Of a stretch of 64,000 nt of DNA, positions 47,378-57,698 are shown one piece after another. The stretch is taken from positions 1 through 64,000 of the forward strand of contig CAJJCY010000002.1 of assembly GCA_905182865.1 (NCBI GenBank), given 5' to 3'. This DNA is from an uncultured SAR324 cluster bacterium (GTDB taxonomy: Bacteria > SAR324 > NAC60-12). The notes below the pieces were generated by a model. The model had not been told where the DNA came from. It saw only the letters and a list, made by a program, of their open reading frames with translations, and searched no databases. Every line of letters begins with the position of its first letter. Position 1 is the first letter of the stretch. The position numbers and the translations under genes are program-made.

Positions 47378-48967
47378 ATGGATAGTAAAATAGACCACAT
47401 CAAGGAACAACTAATGTCCGGTAGGATCACTAGACGTGAATTTGCACAGCGTTTAATGGTGCTGGGTATTGCAGGAACTAGTGCAGGAACTTTGCTGACC
47501 TGGGCAGAGAAAACTCAGGCTGCAGGTAAGCGCGGTGGACGTTTACGGGCCGGAATTGCTCATGGTTCCACCACCGATACGCTGGACCCGGCTACCTATG
47601 AAAACGGTTACATGAGTAAGATCAATTATGCCATCCATAACCATCTCGGTGAAGTAGATCATACTGGAAACATGGCTCCGGAATTGGCGGAAAGTTGGGA
47701 TGCTCAGAATGGCGCGAAAACCTGGGTTTTTAACCTGCGCCGGGGAGTGGAGTTCCACAACGGCAAAACTCTGGATTCCGACGACGTGATCGCTTCGTTT
47801 CAGCACCACATGGGTGAAACAAAGTCCCCAGCAAAATCACTGCTGAAGCAAGTCAAAAGCATTCGTAAGGACGGTAAGTATACGGTTGTTTTTGAATTGT
47901 CTGGGGGTAATGCCGATTTCCCTTTTGTAGCTTCAGATTATCATATCGCGATAAAACAAGCTTGGGATGGTGGAAAAATCAGTCCAAATGACGGTATAGG
48001 TACAGGTCCCTATGTCCTTAAGGATATGGAGATGGGAGTGCGTTTTTTTGGAACACGGAACCCCAATTATTTTAAGTCTGACCGTGGCTGGTTTAACGAA
48101 CTGGAGATGCTTTCCATCGTAGATCCAACTGCCAGGAGTAATGCTCTGGCAACCGGTGAAGTTGATGTCATTGACCGTGTTGATTTGAAAACCGCCCACC
48201 TGCTTGCACGCAAGAGTGGAATCAAGGTTGAAGAAACGACCGGTACAAAGCACTATACCTTCCCGATGCGCACGGACACTTCGCCCTTTGACGACAATAA
48301 CGTCCGCCTCGCGCTCAAGCACGCTGTAAACCGTGATGAGATCGTGGAAAAAGTACTGTTCGGACATGGGGTTGTCGGAAACGATCATCCAATTGCTCCC
48401 TCGCAACCGTTCCACGCAGCTACTTTGGCACAACGCACATACGATCCGGACAAAGCCCGTTTTTACGCAAAAAAAGCCGGAGGTATCAAGGTGAAGCTTT
48501 CTGCGGCTGACGCGGCTTTTCCTGGAGCAGTCGATGCTGCAGTCCTATACAAAGAACATGCTGCTGCTGCTGGAATCGAAATTGAGGTGGTGCGTGAGCC
48601 GAGCGACGGTTACTGGTCAAACGTCTGGATGAAAAAGCCTTGGGGAGCTTGTTACTGGGGTGGTCGTCCGACAGAGGACTGGATGTTCAGCACAGCATAC
48701 ATGGGTGGAGCCTCATGGAACGACACTTTCTGGAAGAATGACCGCTTTGACAAGCTGCTCATTGAGGCAAGGGCTGAAACCAACCAGGCCAAACGCCGTG
48801 AAATGTACTTTGAAATGCAGAAAATAGTAAGTGATAAAGGCGGAGTTGTTGTTCCCATGTTTGCGAACTATGTCTTTGGTACATCTGACAAAGTCGCTCA
48901 TGGAACAATGGCTGGAAACTGGGACCTGGATGGAGATAAGTTCCACGAACGCTGGTGGTACTCCTGA
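47378..48967 (+). CDS. Peptide-type ABC transporter substrate-binding protein 2 (family 5, Tat signal)
   Basis: A 529-residue paralogue of the protein at 41608. The N-terminus has a twin-arginine motif, TRREFAQRLMVLGIAG, with cleavage near TQAAGKR. LRAGIAHGSTTDTLDPATY, VFNLRRGVEFHNGKTLDSDD, NVRLALKHAVNRDEIVEK and VREPSDGYWSNVWMKKPWG parallel the first copy. An AAAAAGG ribosome site precedes the ATG. It should bind a related but not necessarily identical ligand. Confidence 0.9.
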   Translation: MDSKIDHIKEQLMSGRITRREFAQRLMVLGIAGTSAGTLLTWAEKTQAAGKRGGRLRAGIAHGSTTDTLDPATYENGYMSKINYAIHNHLGEVDHTGNMAPELAESWDAQNGAKTWVFNLRRGVEFHNGKTLDSDDVIASFQHHMGETKSPAKSLLKQVKSIRKDGKYTVVFELSGGNADFPFVASDYHIAIKQAWDGGKISPNDGIGTGPYVLKDMEMGVRFFGTRNPNYFKSDRGWFNELEMLSIVDPTARSNALATGEVDVIDRVDLKTAHLLARKSGIKVEETTGTKHYTFPMRTDTSPFDDNNVRLALKHAVNRDEIVEKVLFGHGVVGNDHPIAPSQPFHAATLAQRTYDPDKARFYAKKAGGIKVKLSAADAAFPGAVDAAVLYKEHAAAAGIEIEVVREPSDGYWSNVWMKKPWGACYWGGRPTEDWMFSTAYMGGASWNDTFWKNDRFDKLLIEARAETNQAKRREMYFEMQKIVSDKGGVVVPMFANYVFGTSDKVAHGTMAGNWDLDGDKFHERWWYS

Positions 48968-49073
48968 TCGAGCAACAGGTAAAAAATTAGCAAGGGGTAA
49001 GGGACATGTGACGAGTGACAAGTGACAAGCTAGTCTTGAACCAAACCTTGAACCTTGAAATGAGCCTATAGCC

Positions 49074-50030
49074 TTGATTCATATCCTCAAGATTGTGACC
49101 CAGCGTTTCGCGCTGGGTCTCCTCACCCTCTTTGCCATTTCTCTCATCATTACATTTGGAGTTGAGTTATTGCCGGGAGATTTGGCGGAGGCCATTTTAG
49201 GTCAGGGGGCAACCCCGGAAACCGTAAAAGTTTTCAGAACAGAGCTTGGACTAGACAAGCCTGCTCATCTGCGCTATCTTAGTTGGCTGTACGGTATGGC
49301 AACCGGAGATATGGGTGTTTCGCTTGCCAACAAACGTGAAATTTCCGAACTGATAGGTATTCGTCTTTCCAACACCATTTTTCTTGGAGGGTTTGCTGCA
49401 GCAATTTCAATTCCTTTGGCTTTATTTCTTGGAATCCTCGCTGCCCTTTATCGTAATACTCTTTACGACAGAGTTGTCAACACCTTCACCCTCACTTCCA
49501 TTTCGTTTCCTGAATTTTTTGTTGCATACATTCTAATCTTATTCTTTGCCATCAAACTCGGTTGGTTTCCAGGGATTTCCAACGTCAGTACAAATTTATC
49601 TTTGGGTGATAAACTATACCGTTCCATGCTTCCAGCGGCCACACTTACTCTTGTGGTTGTGGCACACATGATGCGCATGACACGAGCTGCCATCATAAAT
49701 TTATTGGCCAGTCCTTACATTGAAATGGTGCGGCTTAAAGGAATAAGTCCCATGAAAATTATCCTGCGACACGCACTACCAAATGCACTGGCTCCAATAG
49801 TAAATGTGGTTGCAATAAATTTGGCTTATCTTGTTGTTGGAGTGGTTATTGTCGAAGTTGTTTTTGTCTATCCGGGACTCGGTCAGCTGATGGTTGACAG
49901 TGTTTCCAAACGGGATATTCCGGTTGTACAGGCCTGCTCAATGATCTTTGCTTCAGTTTACATTCTACTCAATCTCTCAGCAGACATCATCTCCATAGTC
50001 ACAAACCCCAGACTGCTTCATCCACGCTGA
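49074..50030 (+). CDS. Peptide-type ABC transporter permease DppB-like 2
   Basis: A 318-residue permease starting at a TTG (49074), IHILKIVTQRFALGLLTLFA; no better start is visible. LPGDLAEAILGQGATPETVK and LGLDKPAHLRYLSWL are DppB signatures, with MVRLKGISPMKIILRHALPN as the ATPase-contact loop and VFVYPGLGQLMVDSVSKRD near the end. It is the paralogue of the permease at 43251. Its stop overlaps the next start (TGATG). Just upstream (49008-49060) are short repeated AGTGACA and CTTGAACC units of unknown meaning. Confidence 0.88.
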   Translation: MIHILKIVTQRFALGLLTLFAISLIITFGVELLPGDLAEAILGQGATPETVKVFRTELGLDKPAHLRYLSWLYGMATGDMGVSLANKREISELIGIRLSNTIFLGGFAAAISIPLALFLGILAALYRNTLYDRVVNTFTLTSISFPEFFVAYILILFFAIKLGWFPGISNVSTNLSLGDKLYRSMLPAATLTLVVVAHMMRMTRAAIINLLASPYIEMVRLKGISPMKIILRHALPNALAPIVNVVAINLAYLVVGVVIVEVVFVYPGLGQLMVDSVSKRDIPVVQACSMIFASVYILLNLSADIISIVTNPRLLHPR

Positions 50031-50862
50031 TGTCGAATATACTCAAAATTATTTCCTCGCGCCATTGAGTGCAAAATTTGGAATTCTGGTTGTTCTAATC
50101 TATTCCATAGTGGCAATTTTTGCACCCTTCATTGCCCCGTACGGTGAAAGAGAAATTCTTGGAAGGTCTTTTGAATTATGGTCAGACAAGTATCCACTAG
50201 GCACAGACAACCTGGGTCGGGATATGCTTTCACGAATGATTTTCGGTGCCCGTAATACAATTGGCCTTGCACTGAGCATTACGATTTTAGCTTTTTTGCT
50301 TGGCAGTCTAACAGGTATGATTGCAGCCGCACTTGGTGGTTGGGTGGATCAGATTTTAAGTCGAATTGTGGATGTACTTATGTCCATTCCTTCATTAATT
50401 TTTGCCCTTTTGATACTCTCAATCTTCGGCACTTCGGTCCCCTATCTTATTGCTACAATCACTGTTATAGACGCCACCCGTGTTTTCCGACTCGCTCGTG
50501 CCACTGCCATGAATGTGGTAGTAATGGATTATGTTGAAGTAGCTCGTGTCAGGGGAGAAAAACTCGACTGGGTCATCCGCAAAGAAATATTACCAAATAT
50601 CACAGCACCACTGCTCGCAGAATTCGGGCTACGTTTTTGTTTCGTTTTTCTTTTCATTTCCGCACTCAGTTTTTTGGGACTTGGTCTTCAGCCGCCCTCA
50701 GCGGATTGGGGTTCAATGGTCCGGGACAATGCATCACTGATTACTTTTGAAGACATAACACCCCTCCTGCCTGCAGGAGCAATTGCACTGTTAACAGTTG
50801 CGGTAAATTTCATTGTCGACTGGTTGCTTCACAAATCAAGCGGACTCAAGGATGTTAGCTGA
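50030..50862 (+). CDS. Peptide-type ABC transporter permease DppC-like 2 (one frameshift)
   Basis: The natural start is the ATG at 50030 overlapping the DppB stop. It reads MSNILK and then breaks; one extra A in the AAAA run at 50045-50048 restores NYFLAPLSAKFGILVV, joining the long frame (from TTG 50065). The rest is intact: PLGTDNLGRDMLSRMIFGAR, VEVARVRGEKLDWVIRKE and SFLGLGLQPPSADWGSMVRD. About 277 residues when restored. Paralogue of 44206-45045. The end overlaps the ATPase gene by 11 bp. Confidence 0.88.
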
Positions 50863-52675
50863 CGCAAAGAAAAATTCCGAAAGCGAATCTTCAGCAACCT
50901 TGCTGGAAGTGAAAGGGCTCAGAATTGAAGGGCTTTCAGAAAAAGGTTGGCAGGAAATAGTTTGCGGAGTAGATTTAAAACTGAAGCGTGGAGAAATTCT
51001 GGGTTTGATAGGTGAGTCTGGAGCGGGAAAATCAACCATTGGTTTGGCAGCAATGGGATTTGCCCGCGACGGTTGCAGAATTACTTCAGGAGAAATAATT
51101 TTTGATGGAATTGAATTGTGTACAGCCTCAGAAGAACAAAAAAGGAAGCTGCGTGGAAACCGTATTTCTTATGTTGCTCAAAGTGCAGCAGCAGCTTTTA
51201 ATCCTGCACACCGCCTGTTGGACCAGTTTGCAGAAGGCCCGGTAGATCACAAAATAATGTCGCGGACTGAAGCTAAAGAAAAAGGCCGCCAACTTTACCG
51301 GAGTCTTGACCTCCCCGATCCGGACAATATCGGCGAGCGTTGGCCGCATCAGGTATCCGGAGGCCAGCTCCAACGCATGATGGTAGCCATGGCAATGTCC
51401 TGCGGACCGGATCTGATTGTCTTTGATGAACCAACCACTGCATTGGATGTAACGACTCAAATTGAGGTTCTAAAAACGATCAAGGAAATTGTGACTGCTC
51501 GTAATGTATCGGCTATATACATCACTCACGACCTGGCGGTAGTCGCACAGCTGGCTGACCACTTGATGGTTTTGCGCTATGGGAACCTGATTGAAGTAAA
51601 CAGCACCGGCCAGATTTTAGAGGCACCAAAACAGGAATATACACGTGCATTGCTGAATGCCCGCACCCGTCATGAACAAACTACTGTACAAATTTCGGAT
51701 GCGGAAACTCTTCTCAGCATCAATTCGGTTACAGCCGGTTATGGCAATGGGCTGGATATTTTGCAGGAGATATCGGTTTCGGTGGAGAGAGGCAGAACTG
51801 TTGCCGTTGTCGGAGAGTCCGGAAGCGGGAAAAGCACCTTGGCCCGGGTAATTACAGGACTCCTTCCTCCACGTTCCGGCGAAATACACTTTCAATCTGA
51901 ATCGCTTCCACCTGCACTTGCCCAACGCAGCAAACAGCAGCTCCAGAAAGTTCAGATGATTTATCAGCTTCCGGATGTAGCCCTAAATCCACGTCAACGC
52001 GTACGGGATATAGTGGGCCGTCCCTTGAGTTTTTATCTCGGTTTGAGCGGAAAGAAACGTGAACACCGAATCATTGAACTGCTCGAACATATTGAACTTT
52101 CGGAACACTACATCGACCGCCTTCCCGACGAACTATCCGGAGGCGAGAAACAACGTATCTGCATTGCCAGGGCACTGGCGGCAGAACCGGAATTGATTAT
52201 CTGCGACGAAGTTACTTCTGCGCTGGATACCATTGTTGCTAAAGCAATTCTGGATTTGCTACAGCGACTTCAGCGCGAATTGAGTTTAACATATCTGTTC
52301 ATCAGTCACGACCTTGATACGGTGGCTAGTATTGCCGATCAGGTAGTGGTACTCTATGCCGGAAGGATTGCTGAGCAAGGTCCCAAAACTGCTGTTTTCC
52401 AACCCCCTTTCCATCCTTACACACGGCTTCTGCTTTCATCTGTGCCGGAAATGCGTCAGGGCTGGCTGGAGGAAACTCTATCCACTCATGAAGCCAAAGC
52501 TGGAATTGCCCGTGAGGTTAAAATTACTGAACGCGGCTGTCCTTTTGCAGAACGTTGTCCAGTTGCCATTCCAGAGATCTGCGTACGTGACCGTCCACCA
52601 CTTCAGACCCCAGCATCCGGACACGTTTTTGCCTGTCAACACGCTCCAGAAATGCTGCTTGATCATTTTGCATAA
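50852..52675 (+). CDS. Peptide-type ABC transporter ATPase, fused DppD-DppF type 2
   Basis: About 607 residues from the ATG at 50852 (MLADAKKNSESES). Domain 1: GESGAGKSTIGL, VSGGQLQRMMVAMAM, VFDEPTTALDVT. Domain 2: GESGSGKSTLARV, LSGGEKQRICIARAL, IICDEVTSALD, where Val replaces the usual Pro. A C-terminal oligopeptide-transporter extension with CPFAERCP, ICVRDRPPL and FACQH provides four cysteines often found in Opp/Dpp ATPases. The paralogue at 44987 lacks that extension. Energises permeases of operon 2. Confidence 0.9.
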   Translation: MLADAKKNSESESSATLLEVKGLRIEGLSEKGWQEIVCGVDLKLKRGEILGLIGESGAGKSTIGLAAMGFARDGCRITSGEIIFDGIELCTASEEQKRKLRGNRISYVAQSAAAAFNPAHRLLDQFAEGPVDHKIMSRTEAKEKGRQLYRSLDLPDPDNIGERWPHQVSGGQLQRMMVAMAMSCGPDLIVFDEPTTALDVTTQIEVLKTIKEIVTARNVSAIYITHDLAVVAQLADHLMVLRYGNLIEVNSTGQILEAPKQEYTRALLNARTRHEQTTVQISDAETLLSINSVTAGYGNGLDILQEISVSVERGRTVAVVGESGSGKSTLARVITGLLPPRSGEIHFQSESLPPALAQRSKQQLQKVQMIYQLPDVALNPRQRVRDIVGRPLSFYLGLSGKKREHRIIELLEHIELSEHYIDRLPDELSGGEKQRICIARALAAEPELIICDEVTSALDTIVAKAILDLLQRLQRELSLTYLFISHDLDTVASIADQVVVLYAGRIAEQGPKTAVFQPPFHPYTRLLLSSVPEMRQGWLEETLSTHEAKAGIAREVKITERGCPFAERCPVAIPEICVRDRPPLQTPASGHVFACQHAPEMLLDHFA

Positions 52676-52680
52676 AATAG

Positions 52681-53880
<1,200 letters not shown>

Positions 53881-54070
53881 CCTTTTTCAAGCTAACAGTT
53901 TCTCTTTTCAATATTTATATTGTCGTAAAAAGTCCCAAATGTGTGTCATTTTGAGTGAAGCAAAAAATCTTGCATGAGCTGCTACATTAATTCATTATGA
54001 TTTCAGATTGGTTGCAAGACTACCAAAATTGAACAAAAGCAAATTCTTTCTCCTCCACAAATAACGAACT

Positions 54071-55020
54071 ATGACCAACACAACGTTGCGGGTTTTGAGT
54101 TATAACATTTACTGGGGTGGACATCGGCAACCGCTAGAACGAACCATTGAAGTGATCGGGGAATCCGGGGCTGATTTGGTGGGCATTCAGGAAAATGTAA
54201 ACCGGGAATACGAAGACCAGACTCCGGAGATAGCAAAGGCTCTCGGATATTCCTATGTGAGACACGCCGTTTTGGACGCACTTGAAGAATTTGGTGCCAA
54301 AGGCAACAAGCTTCGCGCACGCTGGACTCAGCAAGCCGGGCAATCCACTTTGAGCCGTCACCCGATTACGGCACAATCTCCCGGAGGTTCAGGTATTCAG
54401 GTGGAATTGCCTTCCGGAGAGAAAGTATGGATGTTCAACACACACCTCTGGCACTATCCTTATGTACCGTATCAGTTGATGAACGTTGACTATTTCCAAG
54501 GAGACTCGATTGATCCGGACGACTCCCAGATGCTGAGACACAGGCAATTAATTCAGCACGAATTGCTCATGAAACTGAAATCACTAAAGTTTTATGGGAT
54601 ATCCAAAGTGTAATTACCAGTGGCGAACCGATTTTTCTCACCGGAGATTTTAACGAACCGTCTCATCTCGACTGGACAGAAGAAGCAGCCCAAGCCGGAC
54701 TTTGTCCCCTCAAAGTTGATTACCCAACTTCAAGGCAAGTACTTAAAGCGGGTTTGAAAGATGCCTTCAGGGAATTCTATCCCGACCCTGTGGCAGTTCC
54801 GGGATTCACTTGGCCTGCGGGGATTTATCCGGACGCTCCGGATTCGTCAATTCCTGACCCGGAAGACCGCATTGATTTTGTCTATTTTTCGGGAACGAAT
54901 GTTCGGGTGAAAAAAGTTCAACGGCTAGGTAATGTTTCAGACAATTCAGAGATTTCTTTTGCTGAATATCCTTCGGATCACCGAGCGTTACTGGCGGAAT
55001 TTGAACTTCTTGAGAATTGA
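54071..55020 (+). CDS. Endonuclease/exonuclease/phosphatase (EEP)-family protein, frameshifted
   Basis: The first frame gives LRVLSYNIYWGGHRQPLERT, LVGIQENVNREYED and WMFNTHLWHYPYVPYQ. After an indel near 54555 a second frame continues HETEITKVLWDIQ, EPIFLTGDFNEPSHLDW, DRIDFVYFSG and YPSDHRALLAEFEL. These are the catalytic and metal-binding motifs of the DNase I-like fold (N, E, D-x-N, SDH). Family members act on nucleic acids, inositol phosphates or sphingomyelin; the substrate is unknown. Combined length about 315 residues. It converges with the esterase gene. Confidence 0.82.
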
Positions 55021-55049
55021 ATTTGCAGACATCATTAACCGTAAAAACA

Positions 55050-55994
55050 TCAAAAGAGACAAAACGTTTTTCGTAAAAATTCCGCCGATTGATCAAGCGC
55101 AGAAACGGCACCATCCAACATGCGGCTGTAGTGTAAAAAACCATGCAGAACACCTTGATGAAGGTGTAGTTCACAGGGGACTCCGGCTTGTTCCATTAAT
55201 GTGGCAAGCGCCGTGCTGTCATCCAGCAGGGGATCCATATCAGAAGCAATCAAGCAGGATGGAGGCATGCCATTAAGATCAGCCCTCAAAACATCCAGAC
55301 GTACATCATTCAAATCCTCTTGTGAATTCAAATAAGAATCCTGATAGAAAGCCAGGTCTTCTTCGCTCATTCCCACATCCTGACTTCCAAAGAGACGGAC
55401 AGAACAGGAATCCCTCAGACCAAACCAGCCGTATATCAACAATAATCCGGACAGTTGTTCTTTAAAACTTAAGGCGGCCCCCATACTCAAACTGGCCCCT
55501 GCAGAATCTCCACCAAGTACTATCCTGTCAGGATCAATATTAAAAGCTGCTTCTTTTTTCGTATAATCATCCTCTTTCAGCCATTGCAATACTAATTTAA
55601 TTTCATCAAGTGCAACCGGGAACTTTTGTTCCGGAGACAAGGAGTACTCCACACCAATCACAGCACAACCGGAACGAAAAGCCAGTTCACGCATGATACG
55701 GTCGTGCGTGTCGAGATTTCCCACAACAAATCCTCCTCCGTGCAAATAAACCAACACGGGTAAAAACTTATCTGGATGCGGTTGATAAATCCGGATTGGA
55801 ATTCCCCCTACTGGCCCTTTAACTTCTGTTTCCATGATGCTGGGAATATTCGGACCTCCGGTATTCCAGAACAACCTTTCCAGCACATACAGTTCCCTAG
55901 CCTGATGAAGTGGGATTTCAGTAATTGAATAAGGAGCTACCAATGTGGAACTCTTTTGCAGGACAGATTGCATCTGCGGATGGATTGAAGGCAT
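55050..55994 (-). CDS. Alpha/beta hydrolase, HSL-family esterase
   Basis: A 314-residue hormone-sensitive-lipase-type esterase. HGGGF (85-89) forms the oxyanion hole, GDSAG (162-166) carries the nucleophile Ser164, an Asp lies in ASDMDPLLDDS and the catalytic His in VLHGFLHYS. VIGVEYSLSPEQKFPVALDE is typical. It lacks a signal peptide. Such enzymes hydrolyse short-chain esters. It lies between a convergent EEP gene and the 470 bp region upstream of the DmdA-like gene. Confidence 0.9.
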   Translation of the reverse strand: MPSIHPQMQSVLQKSSTLVAPYSITEIPLHQARELYVLERLFWNTGGPNIPSIMETEVKGPVGGIPIRIYQPHPDKFLPVLVYLHGGGFVVGNLDTHDRIMRELAFRSGCAVIGVEYSLSPEQKFPVALDEIKLVLQWLKEDDYTKKEAAFNIDPDRIVLGGDSAGASLSMGAALSFKEQLSGLLLIYGWFGLRDSCSVRLFGSQDVGMSEEDLAFYQDSYLNSQEDLNDVRLDVLRADLNGMPPSCLIASDMDPLLDDSTALATLMEQAGVPCELHLHQGVLHGFLHYSRMLDGAVSALDQSAEFLRKTFCLF

Positions 55995-56465
55995 AAGAGG
56001 TGGTGAAAATAATTGGTTATTTAGTCAGAATTTTTTCCAGTTTTATGAAGCGTATTTGTACTAAGACAGTTTGAGTATCTCTGATGTGGGAACAACACAC
56101 TTTAAAAATTGTCCCTAACTACTGCAATACCACTCATCACAGTACTAAAAATTTTTATTTACTGATTACCTGTAAAAGCAAAGAGAATCTCAAAACATTT
56201 GTTCCGGAAAAGTCTCATCAATTTTTTTTGGATTATCAAAAATAACCTTGCTTTCTCTTATTTTTGTGTTAGATTGAGGCTCGTTCAGGTTTGTTGCCTC
56301 ATCCGGCAATTAACCGGGGAGTATAATCAGTCTAGATTAAGCTAGGTATTTTTGCCACTGGTACTTGAAAAGAGGTCCGTGGTGGAAGTCATCAATAAGG
56401 ATGGTAACACTATGAGACTTATTTTCAAAAAAGAACTGGCACAGTCACTCTCCAAAACCTGAGCT
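55995..56465. promoter_or_regulatory. Regulatory gap upstream of dmdA-like gene
   Basis: About 470 bp without a clear gene. A short stem TTGCC/GGCAA (56294-56309) with a competing CCGG/CCGG pair lies in the presumed leader, and a 16-codon open frame starts at ATG 56412 and ends 3 bp before the GTG start. These could form a leader-peptide or UTR control element, but I recognise no known riboswitch. Confidence 0.3.
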
Positions 56466-57599
56466 GTGCATCCTGAACTGTTAATTTCCTCCAGAACCCG
56501 TTCAACTCCTTTCAGCAGCCGAGTTGAGGCCTGTGGTGTAAAAGCATATACAGTTTATAACCACATGCTCTTGCCTTCGATCTTCCGCAGTTTGGAAGAG
56601 GATTACTGGCACTTGTGTGAATCCGTACAGGTCTGGGATGTTTCCGTCCAGAGACAGGTTGAGATCACCGGACCGGACACACAAAAACTTGTCCAGTTAA
56701 TGACTCCCCGCGACCTGTCACAGGCAGAGCTTGGACAGTGTTTTTATGCTCCTCTCTGTGACGAAACCGGAGGAATGATCAATGATCCCATTCTCATCAA
56801 ACACAGCAATAACCACTGGTGGCTTTCAATCGCTGATTCAGATGTATTGCTCTGGGCGAAAGGGCTGGCAACTGGTTTTGGATTGGATGCCCTTGTTACA
56901 GAACCTGATATTTGGCCGCTTGCAGTTCAGGGACCAAAAGCCGAAGAACTACTTTCCCGGATTTTTGGAAAAGAAATCAGCAAAATTCTTTTTTTTCGGA
57001 GCAGTACATTTAACTACCAGGGGACAAAGATGTTGGTGGCAAGATCCGGTTGGAGCAAACAGGGTGGTTTCGAAATTTATGTTAATGACTCGGAGTTGGG
57101 GGGACAACTCTGGGACGAACTTTTTGCAAAAGGTGAAGACCTGAATGTTGGTCCGGGCTGTCCTAACTTGATTGAGCGAATTGAGAGCGGTCTGCTGTCT
57201 TTTGGTGGAGATATGGGATACAATACAACGCCGTTTGAATGTGGTCTTGATAAGTATGTCAGTTTGGACGCAGACATTGAAAGCCTGAGTCTTGAGGAAC
57301 TAAGAACACGAAAGTCAAAAACCAAGCTCATTGGAATAGTGATTGATCGTAAGGTCAATTTGATAGACAAAAGAGTATTTATCGGCAGTAATGTGGTTGG
57401 AAAAATTACTTCCAACACCTGGTCTCCCCGATATTCAGTCTTCCTGGCGTTCGTGAGGTGTGAACTCAAACACCTGGAAGATGCTCAAAATTTACATGTT
57501 AAAACCACTTCTGGAGAAGTGTCAGTCAGGATCACCGACTTACCTTTTGATTTTGAAACTCTTGGATTGACAGGTATTGAAAAAGGTACGAGTATTTGA
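56466..57599 (+). CDS. dmdA: DMSP demethylase (DmdA)-like aminomethyltransferase-family protein
   Basis: A 377-residue intact protein of the GcvT fold. The N-terminal STPFSSRVEACGVKAYTVYN, HMLLPSIFRSLEEDYWHL, VQVWDVSVQRQVEITG and LMTPRDLS, then WWLSIADSDVLLWAKGLA, PLAVQGPKAEELL, RSGWSKQGGFEIYVND, GPGCPNLIERIESGLLS and PFECGLDKYVSLD follow marine DmdA sequences as I remember them, more closely than GcvT. DmdA moves a methyl group from dimethylsulfoniopropionate to tetrahydrofolate, leaving methylmercaptopropionate. The next gene is a DmdB-type ligase, as expected for the pathway. GTG start; no clear ribosome site. Confidence 0.82.
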   Translation: MHPELLISSRTRSTPFSSRVEACGVKAYTVYNHMLLPSIFRSLEEDYWHLCESVQVWDVSVQRQVEITGPDTQKLVQLMTPRDLSQAELGQCFYAPLCDETGGMINDPILIKHSNNHWWLSIADSDVLLWAKGLATGFGLDALVTEPDIWPLAVQGPKAEELLSRIFGKEISKILFFRSSTFNYQGTKMLVARSGWSKQGGFEIYVNDSELGGQLWDELFAKGEDLNVGPGCPNLIERIESGLLSFGGDMGYNTTPFECGLDKYVSLDADIESLSLEELRTRKSKTKLIGIVIDRKVNLIDKRVFIGSNVVGKITSNTWSPRYSVFLAFVRCELKHLEDAQNLHVKTTSGEVSVRITDLPFDFETLGLTGIEKGTSI

Positions 57600-57698
57600 T
57601 TGACTGGATGCTGATAGATTTACATTTGCATTTTTGAGCAATTCTTACAAATAGAACCGAACTTTGTTTCGTCATTTCAAAGAAAGTGAGTTTGATTT

